Assembly (NCBI RefSeq): GCF_009727055.1
Contig: NC_052359.1
Coordinates: 58,033,539-58,097,538, forward strand
Length of the DNA: 64,000 nucleotides
Direction: 5' to 3'
Origin: Benincasa hispida
Lineage: Eukaryota > Streptophyta > Magnoliopsida > Cucurbitales > Cucurbitaceae
The translations under genes and the position numbers were made by a program. Numbering within the stretch: position 1 is the first letter of the stretch; every line of letters starts with the position of its first letter. The notes below the pieces were generated by a model that was not told the origin of the DNA, searched no databases, and saw only the letters and a list, made by a program, of their open reading frames with translations. Positions 35,422-47,554 of the stretch are shown here, one piece after another.

Positions 35422-35859
35422 TGTTGAAAAAAATCAAAGCATCTTTGATACCACTATTAAAAAATTAGAGTAACTCTCCGTTGAGAAAATGAAATTGATG
35501 GAAAAAATAAATGTTGCAGAAGCAAATCAATCTCAATGTTTGTTAAACAGAGAAGAAAAAAGAATGAGAATGAAATTCAAATTTCTTATTGAAGTAGGAA
35601 AAAAATTGGTGATACACAAAATTATGGTACTCAAAATGTGATGCATAAAATTGTGATAATTATTTTACCTGAGATATTTTGATAGGAACAAAGGATAAAC
35701 TTAATAACTTACCAATTAAAGGTATATTAAAAGCATAAACTTAATAACTTAAAATTAAAAATGAATCCAAAACTTGAAAAATAAATTAAATAATAAAGTA
35801 AATGACTTCGAACATTAAATTTTGAAACTAAAGGTGAAAAAGAAAAAACTCATAATTCA
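35422..35859 (-). repeat. 5' LTR of the small copia element
   Basis: Starts TGTTGAAAAAAATCAAAG and ends ACTCATAATTCA. It is the partner of 33223-33655. Confidence 0.8.
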
Positions 35860-37139
35860 ACGTAAGGGAACGAACAAGGCATAGGCACGAAGTGAAATTT
35901 GATACCTCTATTGAATGTAATTGGTGGAATCGAGATGAATAGTAACTAGATCGTAAATATTTCAGAAGAGATTAGAAGTTTGAGGAGTCGAGACAACTGT
36001 ATTGGATTGAGCTGAAGAATAAGCCATTAATTATTAAATATAACTAGAAAAATATTTAGGTGATCTTCGATAACATCTATCTTTATGAATCATAACAAAT
36101 TGTCCAATTTTTACTTCTCACGTGATTGATTTTACTTTTTTCTTCGTTTGAAACATTTTAATATTTCTTTTGATATGAATAGTTAGAACAGATGTATAAA
36201 GATTGATGCATCCCCGTATAAATATATTATTAAACTTAAATAATATATCTATATTTAGTAATTAATTCAAATTAATAGTAATTTATTAAGCTAAATAATG
36301 GATATTAATTTATTAATTAATCATGATATATTTTTACTATTCAGGTCTCAAACATAAAAATTCCACAAACATAAAGGATATTAGAAAATCCATATGAGTT
36401 TTAAAGTTGATAATAATATTTTAGGTTTTCAAAGTGAAAGGAAAGAAATAAAGATATTATTAAATGTCTGTTTGAAATTGTAAAATTTGTGAAACAAACC
36501 GCCATTTTGAAACACAGTGTAGTAAGTGTATTATTTGTTTGTTTAAATTTTATCAACTACAGCTGAAAATGTTGAAGGCTAAAATTTGTTATTTTGTTTT
36601 ATGAGTTTGTTATTGTTTATTGAAAAAGATATAGTTTGTTAGCTAAATTTTAGGAGTAGACTATATTTTCTTTTAAATGTATTTTTTTTGTTCAATTTAA
36701 ACTAGCAACAGTACTTTGGTCCATAATTATAATTTACAAAAATATATATGATTTTTACATTTAGCGATTGGAATTTAGCAATTTGTCTTGTTGCTCTAGA
36801 TTCAAAATCAACTATTTTCAACACCACAATTTGGACCTTGAACTATCAAAGATGCCTAATTTAATGGATTTGTCTCATACCGTTTCTAGTTTTTGTTAGT
36901 CTTTCTTACACAACATGTCGAGCTTCTTTATATATCGACATGTTGAATAATATTTTTGTCAATTTTTGTATGATATAATAAAAAAATTGTCTACCACTAC
37001 TTTAGGTTGATGTCCTTGTTTTGATATTTTGGTAATAACAAAACTGTCAAAAGAGTCCAAAAGTTAAAAGAATACAAGCACAACCTTCTAGAACACCACT
37101 AATCTATGAAGCAAAAATATTTCATGTGAGGCAAAAAAT
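35860..37139. other. AT-rich intergenic region, no gene seen
   Basis: No coding frame or RNA gene is apparent. A short segment near 36630-36680 (TTTGTTAGCTAAATTTTAGGAGTAGACTATATT split by changes) resembles one near 55045-55080, which suggests an old dispersed repeat. Confidence 0.5.
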
Positions 37140-37440
37140 CCGTATCAGACACGTATCAAATATCGATACTTTCACATACTTCTCAGATACGTATCTGACA
37201 AGCTATTTGATATATCTATTTTTACGTTTATTTTTTTTAAAGAAAAAAGACAAACAACATATCTAATATTTTTCAATCTAAAACTAAGAATCTATTTTTT
37301 TTAAGCAAGAGAATATGTATCTTCGATGTATAAGTATCTTTGTTTTTTTAGAAATATATTAAAATAATATATAAAAAATGTCATATCTTTCAACGTATCT
37401 ATATCTTAATTTTTTAGAAATTGACAAATAGTTATATCCA
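37140..37440 (+). repeat. Dispersed repeat with GTATC motifs, copy 2
   Basis: CGTATCAGACACGTATCAAATATC, then TTTAAAGAAAAAAGACAA and CAACGTATCTATATCTTA. It aligns in the same orientation with 31970-32610 without the 350-bp insert. It ends about 240 bp before the UGT start codon. Confidence 0.62.
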
Positions 37441-37680
37441 CAAAACCGCCAATTGTCCAATAAAACTTATAACACTCGTTTTCCGATTTCCTTTGTAGCA
37501 TCATTTTCACACAAAAAACAACAATAACAATGGCAATGAAAAAAACTCAAAACTAAAATAATGGAACCACAGAATCCCAATCCCAATAATACCAAGTTGC
37601 TGATGCAGAATCTTCTTTTCTTCCCATAAAAAACCCAATCCTGAAATCCTCTGTTCCTTCTACTTCTATACCACATTCCC
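37441..37680 (+). promoter_or_regulatory. Proximal promoter / 5' leader of the intact UGT
   Basis: Two CCAAT motifs (37449-37453, 37457-37461) and a weak TTATAA (37467-37472) lie about 210-230 bp upstream. A second candidate, CCATAAAAAACCC near 37624-37636, is about 50 bp upstream of the ATG, matching the spacing of the clear TATA box of the paralogue (58121-58130). If the distal site is used, the leader holds two upstream frames (37530-37556 and 37561-37629). The choice cannot be made from sequence. Confidence 0.35.
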
Positions 37681-39144
37681 ATGGCTTCCAATCCTCACTT
37701 TCTTCTCTTCCCTTTCATGGCACAAGGCCACATGATCCCCATGATCGACCTCGCCAAGCTTCTCGCCTACCGTGGCGCCATTGTCACCATCTTCACCACC
37801 CCCCTCAATGCCGCTCGCTACCACTCTGTTTTAGCTCGTGCCATTGACTCTGGCTTGCAAATCCATGTCGCTGAACTCCCATTTCCTTGCAACATAGCCG
37901 GGCTGCCTGAAGGCTGCGAGAATTTCGACTTGCTACCATCATTTCATTCCGTCTCCACCTTCTTCAGAGCCACATATCTCCTTTACGACCCATCGGATGA
38001 ACTGATGCAGCAACTCTGCCCCCGACCTACCGCCATTATTTCTGATGTCTGCCTTCCTTGGACTTTACGCCTTGCTCAGAAACACAATATTCCCAGGCTT
38101 GTTTTCTACAGTTTGAGTTGCTTCTATTTTCTGTGTATGCAGAGTTTAGAAACGAAGGAGACCCTTATTCGTTTCATCTCTGATTCCCAATTTGTAACTT
38201 TAGTCGATCAATTCAAATTTCGCAAGGCGCAGCTACCGAAATTCATCAGTGAAGATATGGTGGCTTTTCTTAAGGAAATAAACGAAGCTGATAGGATGTC
38301 ATACGGCGTAATTTTAAATACATTTGAGGAGCTAGAGCATAAGTATCTTGCGGAGTATAAGAAGACGAGAGAATCTCCGGACAGATTGTGGTGTGTTGGC
38401 CCTGTTTCGCTTTGTAACGACAACAAACTCGACAGAGCTGAAAGAGGAAACAGAGCATCAATTGATGAACACGAATGCACCAAATGGCTAGACGAGCAGG
38501 ACTCATGTTCGGTGGTTTATGTTTCATTGGGAAGCTTGTGTAATTTGGTGACGGCGCAACTCATAGAGCTTGGATTGGGGTTGGAGGCAGCAAACAAGCC
38601 ATTCATTTGGGTCATACGAAAAGGAAATTTAACAGAGGAGTTACTGAAATGGCTGGACGAGTATGATTTTGAGGGGAAGATCAAAGGGAGAGGCGTTTTG
38701 ATTCGTGGGTGGGCGCCCCAAGTTTTGATACTTTCACACTCTGCAATTGGGTGTTTTTTGACGCACTGTGGTTGGAATTCGAGCATCGAAGGGATAGCGG
38801 CAGGGGTTCCGATGATCACTTGGCCTCTTTTTGCAGATCAAATATTCAACCAGACGTTGATTGTGGAGATTCTCAGAATCGGCGTAGGTGTAGGGGTAGA
38901 AACGGGTGTGCACTGGGGAGAGGAAGAGGAGAAAGGGGTGGTGGTGAAGAGAGAAAAGGTGAGGGAAGCCATTGAAATGATGTTGGAAGGAGATAACAGA
39001 GAAGAGATGAAGCAGAGATGCAGAGAGCTGGCGAAGATGGCAAAGATGGCGGTAGAAGAAGGCGGCTCCTCCCACCGGAATCTCACATGCCTAATTCAAG
39101 ATAATCGAAATTTGCTAAAATTGAACACAAACTCAGAAGTTTAA
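37681..39144 (+). CDS. Family-1 UDP-glycosyltransferase, UGT73C-like, intact
   Basis: An intact single-exon gene of 487 residues, the usual length for plant family-1 UGTs. These soluble cytosolic enzymes transfer sugar from UDP-sugar to small acceptors such as triterpenoids, flavonoids or hormones. The catalytic His is H17 in [17 protein letters not shown], and its likely partner Asp is D122 in IISDVCLPW. The 44-residue PSPG donor-binding box runs W344-Q387; it contains [18 protein letters not shown] and ends in DQ, and the final Gln usually goes with UDP-glucose. One box deviation is Cys358 in AIGCFLTHC, where Gly is common. Residue pattern and single exon fit group D (UGT73). The acceptor cannot be told from sequence. 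It is convergent with the broken paralogue at 56727-58069. Confidence 0.93.
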   Translation: MASNPHFLLFPFMAQGHMIPMIDLAKLLAYRGAIVTIFTTPLNAARYHSVLARAIDSGLQIHVAELPFPCNIAGLPEGCENFDLLPSFHSVSTFFRATYLLYDPSDELMQQLCPRPTAIISDVCLPWTLRLAQKHNIPRLVFYSLSCFYFLCMQSLETKETLIRFISDSQFVTLVDQFKFRKAQLPKFISEDMVAFLKEINEADRMSYGVILNTFEELEHKYLAEYKKTRESPDRLWCVGPVSLCNDNKLDRAERGNRASIDEHECTKWLDEQDSCSVVYVSLGSLCNLVTAQLIELGLGLEAANKPFIWVIRKGNLTEELLKWLDEYDFEGKIKGRGVLIRGWAPQVLILSHSAIGCFLTHCGWNSSIEGIAAGVPMITWPLFADQIFNQTLIVEILRIGVGVGVETGVHWGEEEEKGVVVKREKVREAIEMMLEGDNREEMKQRCRELAKMAKMAVEEGGSSHRNLTCLIQDNRNLLKLNTNSEV

Positions 39145-39936
39145 ATTATTTCAAATTTAATTATCTGCTGTAGATGTATGCATTTACATTGCATGATGTG
39201 TTTTTTATATAGTTATAAGCTCCTAACAAATTCGACAATGTGATTCTATAATATACATACTGGTCCGATCAATCTGATTGTATTTAAAAATTAGGGCAAT
39301 GTGATTTTATAAATTTTGTAACCAACAAAAACAATTTGACTTTGAAGTTAAAGATGATATTAGGTGATGCCATTACTTTATAGATACAATAACAATATGA
39401 GAATTATGAATATGTCATTATTATTGTTATTGTTACAAATATCGTTACCATTTAATTATTAAAAGTATGATAACAGTAACGATAAGAATGCATTAGTACT
39501 AGATAATGTAAAGTAAACAACCTTAATCGTTATCAAATTATGTTTGCAAAATGTTTAAATAAATGTGATCAAAAGTAATCCAAAGTAATTGAAACCTATT
39601 ACGATTGATCTATTAATGGAATCTCATTACAATTACACCAATTCTGATTATAAATTGGTAAACGTGGCCGAAAATGAAAAGCCAGAATGTCTATTAATTA
39701 GTGGCTCAAGTGGCTTGTCATTTATGGAAGGTTAAATTATACCAAATATCTCTAATCTTTGAAATGCTTTAAAAGGTACTCTTAGATAGTTTAGAGTTGA
39801 ATAAGATGAAAATTGACCTGATAACTTATATGTAAAAAATTGATTATATAGATAAATGGTTATATATATAAATGGTTTTAACAATAGTGGTTGAGATGAA
39901 ATAAATGGTAACAACATGTTCTTAAGTATCAATTGA
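39145..39936. other. Region downstream of the UGT, no gene
   Basis: AT-rich 3' flank; no exact AATAAA is seen close to the stop. An (ATA/TAT)-rich stretch lies at 39830-39880. The copia LTR H begins at about 39937. Confidence 0.5.
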
Positions 39937-42900
39937 TGGAGTTAGGAACATACAAGCGGAAGCAATTCAAATCTTAAGCAATCTGAGTACATTAATTTTA
40001 AGGATCAAGCATATTTGTTTCAAAAAAAAAAAAAAAAAAACTCAGTTTGATGAACAAACCTTAGTGTAGCTCGAAATTGAAGCAATCCTTTGGTTTTTTT
40101 TTTTTTTTAAATCAAGAACACTTCGTGGAGTACCACTAAATTCTTTCCTGACCTCAGGACAGATTGTGGAATCTAAATCTATGTTGAATTTTGCAAGAAA
40201 AATAGAGTTGGAGATAATTTGGTTCTAAATAATTTGGAGAGGAAAAATACAACTTCAAAAGCCAAATTTTTCCAACCAAATTCTCAGCAATCTTTCCTCT
40301 ATTTAAAGAGGAAATCATGTTCAATTCACCCCAAAGTGACACCAAATAAAAGATTATAAAGTGAGAATTGAGAGGGAAGAACTCACTAACACTTGTTTTA
40401 CTTAATTTTGAATTTCAAAAATTCAAAATTTAAATGAATTTTTATCAAATTAATTCAAACAATTAATTTTAAGTAAAATTAATTTTAAAACCAATTTTAA
40501 ATAAAATAATTCTAATAATTAATAAAAATAATTTAATATCAAATATTAAATTAATTACTAACACTAATTCTGATAATGAATCCCTATTCACGTGTAATAT
40601 TCAAATCATATTTAAATATTTTCAACTCTCCATATGTTCAATTCATAACTAAACAATGAGTCGTTAATTATATCACATATAATTAACACTTATTTCCTTA
40701 AGCCGAATTTGAACGATTCAAATTCTCTCATCACACTATTCTAAGGTTTAGTCCGATATGAGCTAGTAGAGGGACGTAATGGACCTACATATCATGAGCT
40801 CCAACGATCCAAGATTAACCGACTAAATTCTTTAACCTAGTTAACCAACATTTGTTAACTACCAGGATACTCCACTATAGCCCAGTAGTTGTACTCTCCT
40901 CACGATAGATATATTTATGTCCACTCGATACAACCATGATTAGTAAGTCGACCCTTCACATGTTGTTCGTAATACAACTGGATAAAAAATTATTGTTTTA
41001 TCCTTGTAGTTATATCTTGTTCCTTAAGTCTCACTGATTCTCTAATGAACAATTAGTTTATGGTCCAACCACCAAACAAAGTCCTTCTTGGGCCAATGAG
41101 AGGGTGGACCCCTTGTTCAAAACCCTGAGTCAACATTTAAGAGAACAACTTATTTACTATCCTTAGAATCAGGTAGGAGCGAATTCCATCTTGCAGAACT
41201 ATATCCCTAGCTATCTACCCAATCTTATCCCTAAAATTAAGGGCTTATTGAGTCATCGAACTTGTAGGAACTCCTTTACAAGGAGATCCATGAGTGGAAG
41301 CAGATCATCCAAATTCCATTTTGATTAAAAAAAAAAAACATTTACAGTAAACACAAACAGATTATGCATTTTAACAGAAATTACAACATGCTTTCAAATT
41401 AGAAAATGAGTTCAGAGATTATTCCTTTGAAGAACACTTCTTCACGTAAAACCATGAACTATCACGAACTCCTCGAACAGTCACGACCCCTCGAACAACA
41501 ACAAAACCGAACCAAAAGGGGAAGACACTACTACTTGAAATCCTCAGTATTCTCAGGGTAAGAACCCAGGAGTGGTGGGCTCTGACTATTTTGGCTAGGA
41601 GGGAGTTTGTGAGTTTGGAGGAGGAAGACAATTGAAGAAGAAGACTATCGTATAGCAAGAAGCCTTAATCGTGTAGTGTAAAGAGTATATCGTATATGCT
41701 CTCAATCTATCGTATAGATCACTCACAATTCGTGTGTCTTAGTTATAGAATAAAAATCATATTTTATTTATTCCATTTTGCCATAAAATCAATTAACCAC
41801 CCACTAAGGTGGTTAAAGAGAAAAAGGAATTAATTATCAAATATAATAAATAAATATAAATAAATATAATAACCAACTTATCATATTATAATTATAATCT
41901 ATAGTTTAATATTGCATCATATACAATATAAACTATAGTTCTTTTTTTCTATTTTATAGATAACAACTATGAATCTTATTCATAGAATATATTTGAATCA
42001 TATTCAAATATTTATTCCTCCAAATAAACTATAATGTATCAAATACATTATAACAATTATATCATATATAATTGAATCAATTTAATTATATCATATATAA
42101 TTAAACTCCCTCTTATTAATTTGAACAATTCAAATTAACTTAAAAATTGATTCTCAACTAAATTCTTTTGAGCTACCAAGGGGACCTTATGGACCTGTAG
42201 CTTGAAACTCCAACGGTACGTGAATAATTAATTAAACTTTTTAATTACATTATCCACCATCCATTAACTGTCGGGCACTCCACTAAAGACCAACATCTGC
42301 ACTCTTCACACTATAGATATATTTATGTGTCTATTGGATATAACCGGTCAACAGTACGATGATCCTTCACAAATTACTCGTAAGTACAATTGGGCCAAAT
42401 TATCGTTTTGCCCTTGTAGTTACATTTAACTCCTTAAGTACCACTGATCCCTCTAATGAACAATAGATCATAGTCCCACTATGACTAAACCCCTCTGGGC
42501 TAGGATAGAGTGTGAGCTCACATTGTTCAAGACACGAAATCAACTCCTAAGGGAGCAATTTATCTACCTACCCCTGCTTCGGGGAAGGAGTGAATTCCCT
42601 CTTGTGTAGCTAAATTCCCAGCTCCCCAATCAGAAGAATCTCCAAAATGATAGGCTTGTTGAGTCGGCGATCTGGCCACTCTCACCTATACAAATCAAAG
42701 GACCGCCCTCATAGGCAGAACTTCACAACTCACTCAGGATTAAGGTCATGTTACCTATGATCATCCTAGTGAAATGAAAGTCTCTATTGTGATTGGTGTT
42801 ATATAATGAGACTAAACACATTTCGTGGTTCGATCTTATACAAAATCTTTTGTATAGAATATCCCTACTCACATGTCTAATACATGAATGATAAGGATCA

Positions 42901-43771
42901 GATCATTTGTAGCACTTTACAACATTTTTAATACCTACAAAACGGATCATACTTGTAGTGTCACCAGGATAAGGTACCCAACCTTATCCATAGACTACAA
43001 ACCATTTAGGTTATCACATAAACATGATCCACCTGTATGTCACCACATACATGTTTAAGTTACAATGATAACCATGGATGTTAGTTTATTGGTCTGTGGT
43101 TAATGCAACGAAAATATCATATATTTCATAGACAAAGTGAATAAAATATCAAATATTATTAATCACATACAAGTTTGTTCATACAAGGTTTACAAACTAT
43201 AGAACCCTACAAAATTTAGGGCATCAACCCCAACAGTACTCGGGTTACTCTCACCCATGCAGATTAAAGAATAACACCGAATAAACAGGAACTCATAGTT
43301 AGTGTAGGATTTAGATCGAGTTACCTAGGTCATTGTATTGAAATAGTTAGTCTTAATAGTAAACGGTGTTATAAAGTAAAAGTGACTATTTCATGGTCCA
43401 TTTTTGTAAACTCATTGCATAGGACGCCTCCACTTGCATGTCTCCACATGAACGATTCAGAATCACATCATTTGTATTAAATTCAAAGTGGACAACATCC
43501 ATAATGTCTCCAGGATAAGGTAACCAACCTTATCCTTATACAATAGATCGTTTTGGCTATTACTCGAACTTGATCCACTTTTATGTCTTCACATATAGTT
43601 CAAGTATTTATGTTATAGCTAAGGGTTTTTAGTTTATTGGATTTAGGGTTTTTACGTGCAATTCACATATTCAATAACAACTTTAATGAATAAACCTCAA
43701 TAACAACTTTATTGTGAAAATAAAATACGTTATTATTATAAACTAAGAGTTTTAGGACATAAAATCCAACA
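39937..43771 (-). mobile_element. Copia LTR H (subfamily 2), interrupted by solo LTR I
   Basis: Plus-strand start TGGAGTTAGGAACATACAAG and end ...AAAATCCAACA at 43771, followed by the reversed polypurine tract CCAAGTGAGAGTT. It is therefore the 3' LTR of a minus-strand element. Without the inserted LTR it is about 1857 bp, matching LTR C. It has long A and T runs at 40022-40040 and 40096-40110. Confidence 0.85.
41263..43235 (-). mobile_element. Solo LTR I (subfamily 1) nested in LTR H
   Basis: 1973 bp with TG...CA ends (TGTAGGAACTCC at 41263, ACCCCAACA at 43235). Flanks GAACT (41258-41262) and GTACT (43236-43240) differ by one base, as expected for an aged duplication. LTR L at 52600 shows the uninterrupted sequence CGAACTCGGGT. 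A degenerate array of TATCGTATAG motifs at 41640-41730 replaces the CGATCG array. The frame 41419-41658 is chance. Confidence 0.88.
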
Positions 43772-43921
43772 AACTCTCACTTGGACTAAAACTTCAGTGG
43801 GGTCACTTACATGAGCGTGAAAGAAAAACATAAATACAATAAACTAGGGCATCACATACCCATGGCTTCTTCCACTTGTCCTAGATTTACATAACTCGTA
43901 GTCCTAGACTCACTAGGTGAC
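43772..43921 (-). other. 3' end of the internal region of the LTR H element
   Basis: Polypurine tract (43772-43784) plus sequence matching 13476-13670 of gag-only element 1 (CATACCCATGG, CTAGTCTTACTAGGTGA-like). Cut at about 43922 by the TGATAAC-family LTR. Confidence 0.65.
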
Positions 43922-45836
43922 TGTTGACTGAATTTTATAATTCCTTATTATGCATGCACTGTGATGATAGATATTATGTTACAAACTCATGTTGCCATAA
44001 ACTTGTAATGGTGAAAATGGAATGTTATCTATCTATTGCGCTGATGAATGAATGAATGATGCTTTGTATGCGCTCAAGTGCTTTGCGAAAAAGATAATTT
44101 ATGCGATACTACGTTCTAAGTGTATGCGTTGATAGTGATATGCTCGTAGGATGCAATGAAATAGTGCGTGTCACAAGTTTCCTTGCGCTGAAACCAAGTA
44201 TAATTCCAATGTAAGTTTCTCAAAATGATCTGAGGTCCAACACGAGGATTTTTGTCATTAAATGCGATACTTATGTGATATATGCGACCGATTTTAATAA
44301 TGAATAAAGAATTTTGGTTTGTACAGAAATATAAATTACGCTGAAGTAAAAATATGTTGATAAGGTAAATTCCTAAACTACTATGATACATGATACATGA
44401 TACTAGGATCGAGGACTGACTGTGAAGTTGTACAAAAGTATCGATGAATGCGATGGCAAGTCTTATGGATGAAGCAGAAAGAGAAAGAGTAAAAAGTAAA
44501 AACATCGCAAGTTTGTCAATTGCGTTAGGACGCAACTAAGGTTCCGCTTTCCCTTGGCTTACACCTCTCGGTGATCGGCCGCGTTCCCATATGTCTATGG
44601 TGAAACAGAGATGAATGTGATGAACGCAAGGTTATTTCCATCTCTGGAAATACTTCTTCCTTTAGTTAACGCATTCTTCCAATCTTCTCTCGATAGGCGG
44701 AATAACATCTTCACTTCTGCTCTCACAGGTGAAGATGCCATCGAGCATGCTTTAGCTAAACTTAATTGATTCCTTAACACATATTTGACTTACTTACTTA
44801 ATTCTCGCTTTTTAACCTGGGATTAAGAACACATCATGGAGAGAATAGATGATAAATGTATGGAAAGAGACAGAGAGATGATAATGATGGCAATGATAAC
44901 ATTTAATTCTAAAATTAAGCGTTTGATACATGTTTGTGAATGAGGGATTAAAGAAGATGAATACAGAAGATGAATTAGAGAATAGAAACAAATACGAAAA
45001 GAGTGTCAACGTCTTGACACAGATCCCGATCGGAAACTTGTGCTTGTCGGTGTATGAATGTGGTGAAGAGGAAAGCTTCCCTCTCAGGCTTGCTTTCCCA
45101 GTAGAATTAATCTTTTACACAAAGCTTCAGCTTCGGGAATTGGAAGAATTCTTTGCTCGGAAATTCACCTCTCGACCTTGTCTCGTCATTCTCCCGGATG
45201 TACTCTGTAAGTCGTTTCAGACCAGCCTCTCTCTTTGTATCAGTATATGTATGTATATGTATGTATTTTCAGCGAATTTGAAGAAGCTATTTATAGGCAA
45301 GACCTTGGCTTTTTGAATTTGTGGTCCCCACTGTATAATTATTGTAGTTCCTGAAATGGCAGAATGGAAAATTCCTTTCTGTTTCACGATCAATCCGTCA
45401 GAATTGCACAACTAAAAGCTGCACACTTGTTAGAATCACCCGCGAATGCGTTGCTCTTCACATCTTCGATCTATCGCCGCATGCGGTGTTGTTTTTTATT
45501 ACCGCATGTGATTGAATTGCGTTGATCGCTAAAGCTCTTGATCATGTGCCTCATTGCGTTGATCATCTCTTCATTGTTGATTGATGGGCACATGCAATGT
45601 AGATGGGTTGTACATTTTGTCTTCGAGCCATTAACGCATGCAGTGATCTATTTCCTGCAAAACAAAGACTGAAACATTCTATTCGCCATCGCAATGGTGT
45701 TATGGGTGTGTTTACGATATTTCATAATTTTCGTATTTCTCAGCCAATTTTTATACAATCGATGCAACTTTCCTCTTTTTTTGCTTCAATATCTAAATAA
45801 AACAACATAAATAACTTGTATTTCTACAAGTTATCA
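43922..45836 (-). repeat. 3' LTR of the TR-GAG-like element, about 1.9 kb
   Basis: The minus strand starts TGATAACTTGTAGAAATAC at 45836, beside the purine tract. Its left part (GTGCGTGTCACAAGTTTCC, AAACCAAGTATAATTCC) aligns with the left part of the solo LTR at 9906. TATA box at 45287. Frames 44116-44535, 44930-45316 and 45603-45800 fall inside the LTR and have no protein features. Confidence 0.78.
45286..45298 (-). promoter_or_regulatory. TATA box of the TR-GAG-like LTR
   Basis: The minus strand reads GCCTATAAATAGC, a strong plant TATA consensus, about 540 bases from the LTR start. The relative at 10981 has it at about 500 bases. Confidence 0.55.
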
Positions 45837-47554
45837 CACCCCCCAAATTTAGATTTATGCTTGTCCTCAAGCATATTTTCTACTTAGGCAATTTCGCTCA
45901 ATTTCTATCCTAACTTTGCGTCGATTGGTTGCTCCGAATGCTCCACCTCTATAACATTACTTAACAACATAATTTTCTTCTATCCTTTAATTATTCATCA
46001 ACATGCTCTACTTTATTCTTTTATACAACAAACCTCTACTCAAAAATTCCCTTCTTGTTTTGATAAGAATGTTTACCTCTTCTTGCAAAAACAACTATTT
46101 GCGTCTTTATTCGGTGGTCTGGTTTGCGTCATTTTATTAGAGACTATTGATCATGGTTACACCCTTCGTTTTAGCTTGCTCCCACGGGTGTCATGCGAGC
46201 ATCCAACTATGGTTGTGTGCCAATCTCAATTTCAACTCTTGATTTTCAGCTAAGCTTTACTTTTGCTGGTCAGAGGAGTTGTCTCTTGTATTCTTATTTT
46301 TCTCTCTTTTTTTTTCTTTTCATATTGTGTCGATCTTGGAAACCTACCTTCGTTCTGACTTGCTCCCATAGGTGACATGCGAACATCCAACTATGAGCAG
46401 GTTCCTTTCACGACTTAACTCTTATTAGGTTGGAATTTTCCCTTGAGCTGACATTGGAGTTTTTTATGATTTTTTTTTTTGATAACGCATTTTCCTGATA
46501 ATGATCGCATATGCTTGAAAGTATCTATTCAGACCTTCCCCACCCCCAAATTTAGAGATGCGCAAGGTTCTCATTGTGTTGTTTTGGACAGAATAGACAA
46601 AAAACTTAGGCAAAATTTTGAAAAGAAGGTTTGACCAGAGTCTTGAAATAGAAAAGGTAAAGAAGTGTTATTACTATGAATTATCTAAGTGTTAGTCAGA
46701 AAGTGCAAAGTATAAGAAATGCTGCTAAGGATATGCATATTACTCATCATGGCAGTGCAATTAATAACGCACAATTAAAGACAAGGAATATCGCAATACT
46801 TGACAAAGGATGATAAGTAAAGAGGCTAACGCATAATGAAAGAATAGTTACTCAGTTGTATTAAAATTAACTAAGTATACAAAGAATTACAAATATCACA
46901 ACACAAAATTGAAGCATATATAAAAAATCAAGGTATAGCTTCTATATATAAAAATAATGAAATGAATAAAATAAAAGAATGACTGTAACAAAAAATTGCA
47001 GATTTATTAAGAAAGTGGCACACCCCCAAATTTAGAGTTGCGGTAGGGGCTCTAGTGGAGGATTTTACGGAGGAACTCGAGGAGCTTCTTCAAAGTGCAG
47101 AGGTTGCTGAAATGTGGAGCTCCATGGGACCATAATAATAGGCTGTCAAAAAGTTAAAGTACTCATGGTTGCGCTCTACCATTTGTCTTTGGTTTAGGTG
47201 GATCGTAAAGGTATTGCGTTGAATGTTGATCAGCACCTGCTGTGACATCGCAATACTGTGTTGAACCTCTGTGTGGCTCTCTTATAACTCCGTTATTCGT
47301 TGGCAGAAGAACTCTTGTTAATGAGAGAGAAGAGAATGAATCTCTACTAGTTCAGCAGCAAGGGTTGCGGTGGAGGGATGCACCTACGATGTTTCACCAT
47401 CAACGGTTTGGGGTTGAGCAAGAGCCTTCACCAAATCGTGCGGGTCGTCGACATACAGCGATGGAGGAGAAAAATGTGGTGGAGATGGAGGGGAGAAGAT
47501 GCTGCTGGAAATGTGTTGGGTGAATCGAAAGCGAGGAGGAGATTTGTGAAGTGT
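45837..47554 (-). other. 3' non-coding part of the TR-GAG-like element with three polypurine-like tracts
   Basis: The tract next to the LTR (about 45837-45852) and two internal ones (about 46547-46562 and 47021-47037) share TCTAAATTTGGGGGTG on the minus strand. No coding frame is convincing; 47242-47605 on the plus strand is chance. Confidence 0.6.

Larger units (their letters stand above)
33223..35859 (-). mobile_element. Small copia element with 0.43-kb LTRs, internally deleted
   Basis: Two similar direct repeats, 33223-33655 (433 bp) and 35422-35859 (438 bp), bound a 1766-bp interior. The interior has a primer-binding site next to the right repeat (35409-35420), gag, a CCHC knuckle and protease to pre-integrase remains, then a purine-rich tract (CCTCAAGGAGAAGTA, minus strand) at the left repeat. 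Integrase core, reverse transcriptase and RNase H are missing. The flanks give no clear target duplication (GAAGG on the left, ACGTAAGG on the right). Confidence 0.82.

Noticed and set aside
36540..36680. Segmental duplication linking the UGT upstream region to 55.0 kb
   Set aside because: Only a short AT-rich stretch is alike, and the position relative to the second UGT does not fit a simple duplication.
38208..39086. Several minus-strand frames opposite the intact UGT
   Set aside because: Shadow frames of a well-supported coding sequence.
44930..45316. Plus-strand frame of 128 codons
   Set aside because: Lies inside the LTR at 43922-45836, overlaps its TATA box on the other strand and shows no domain or signal.
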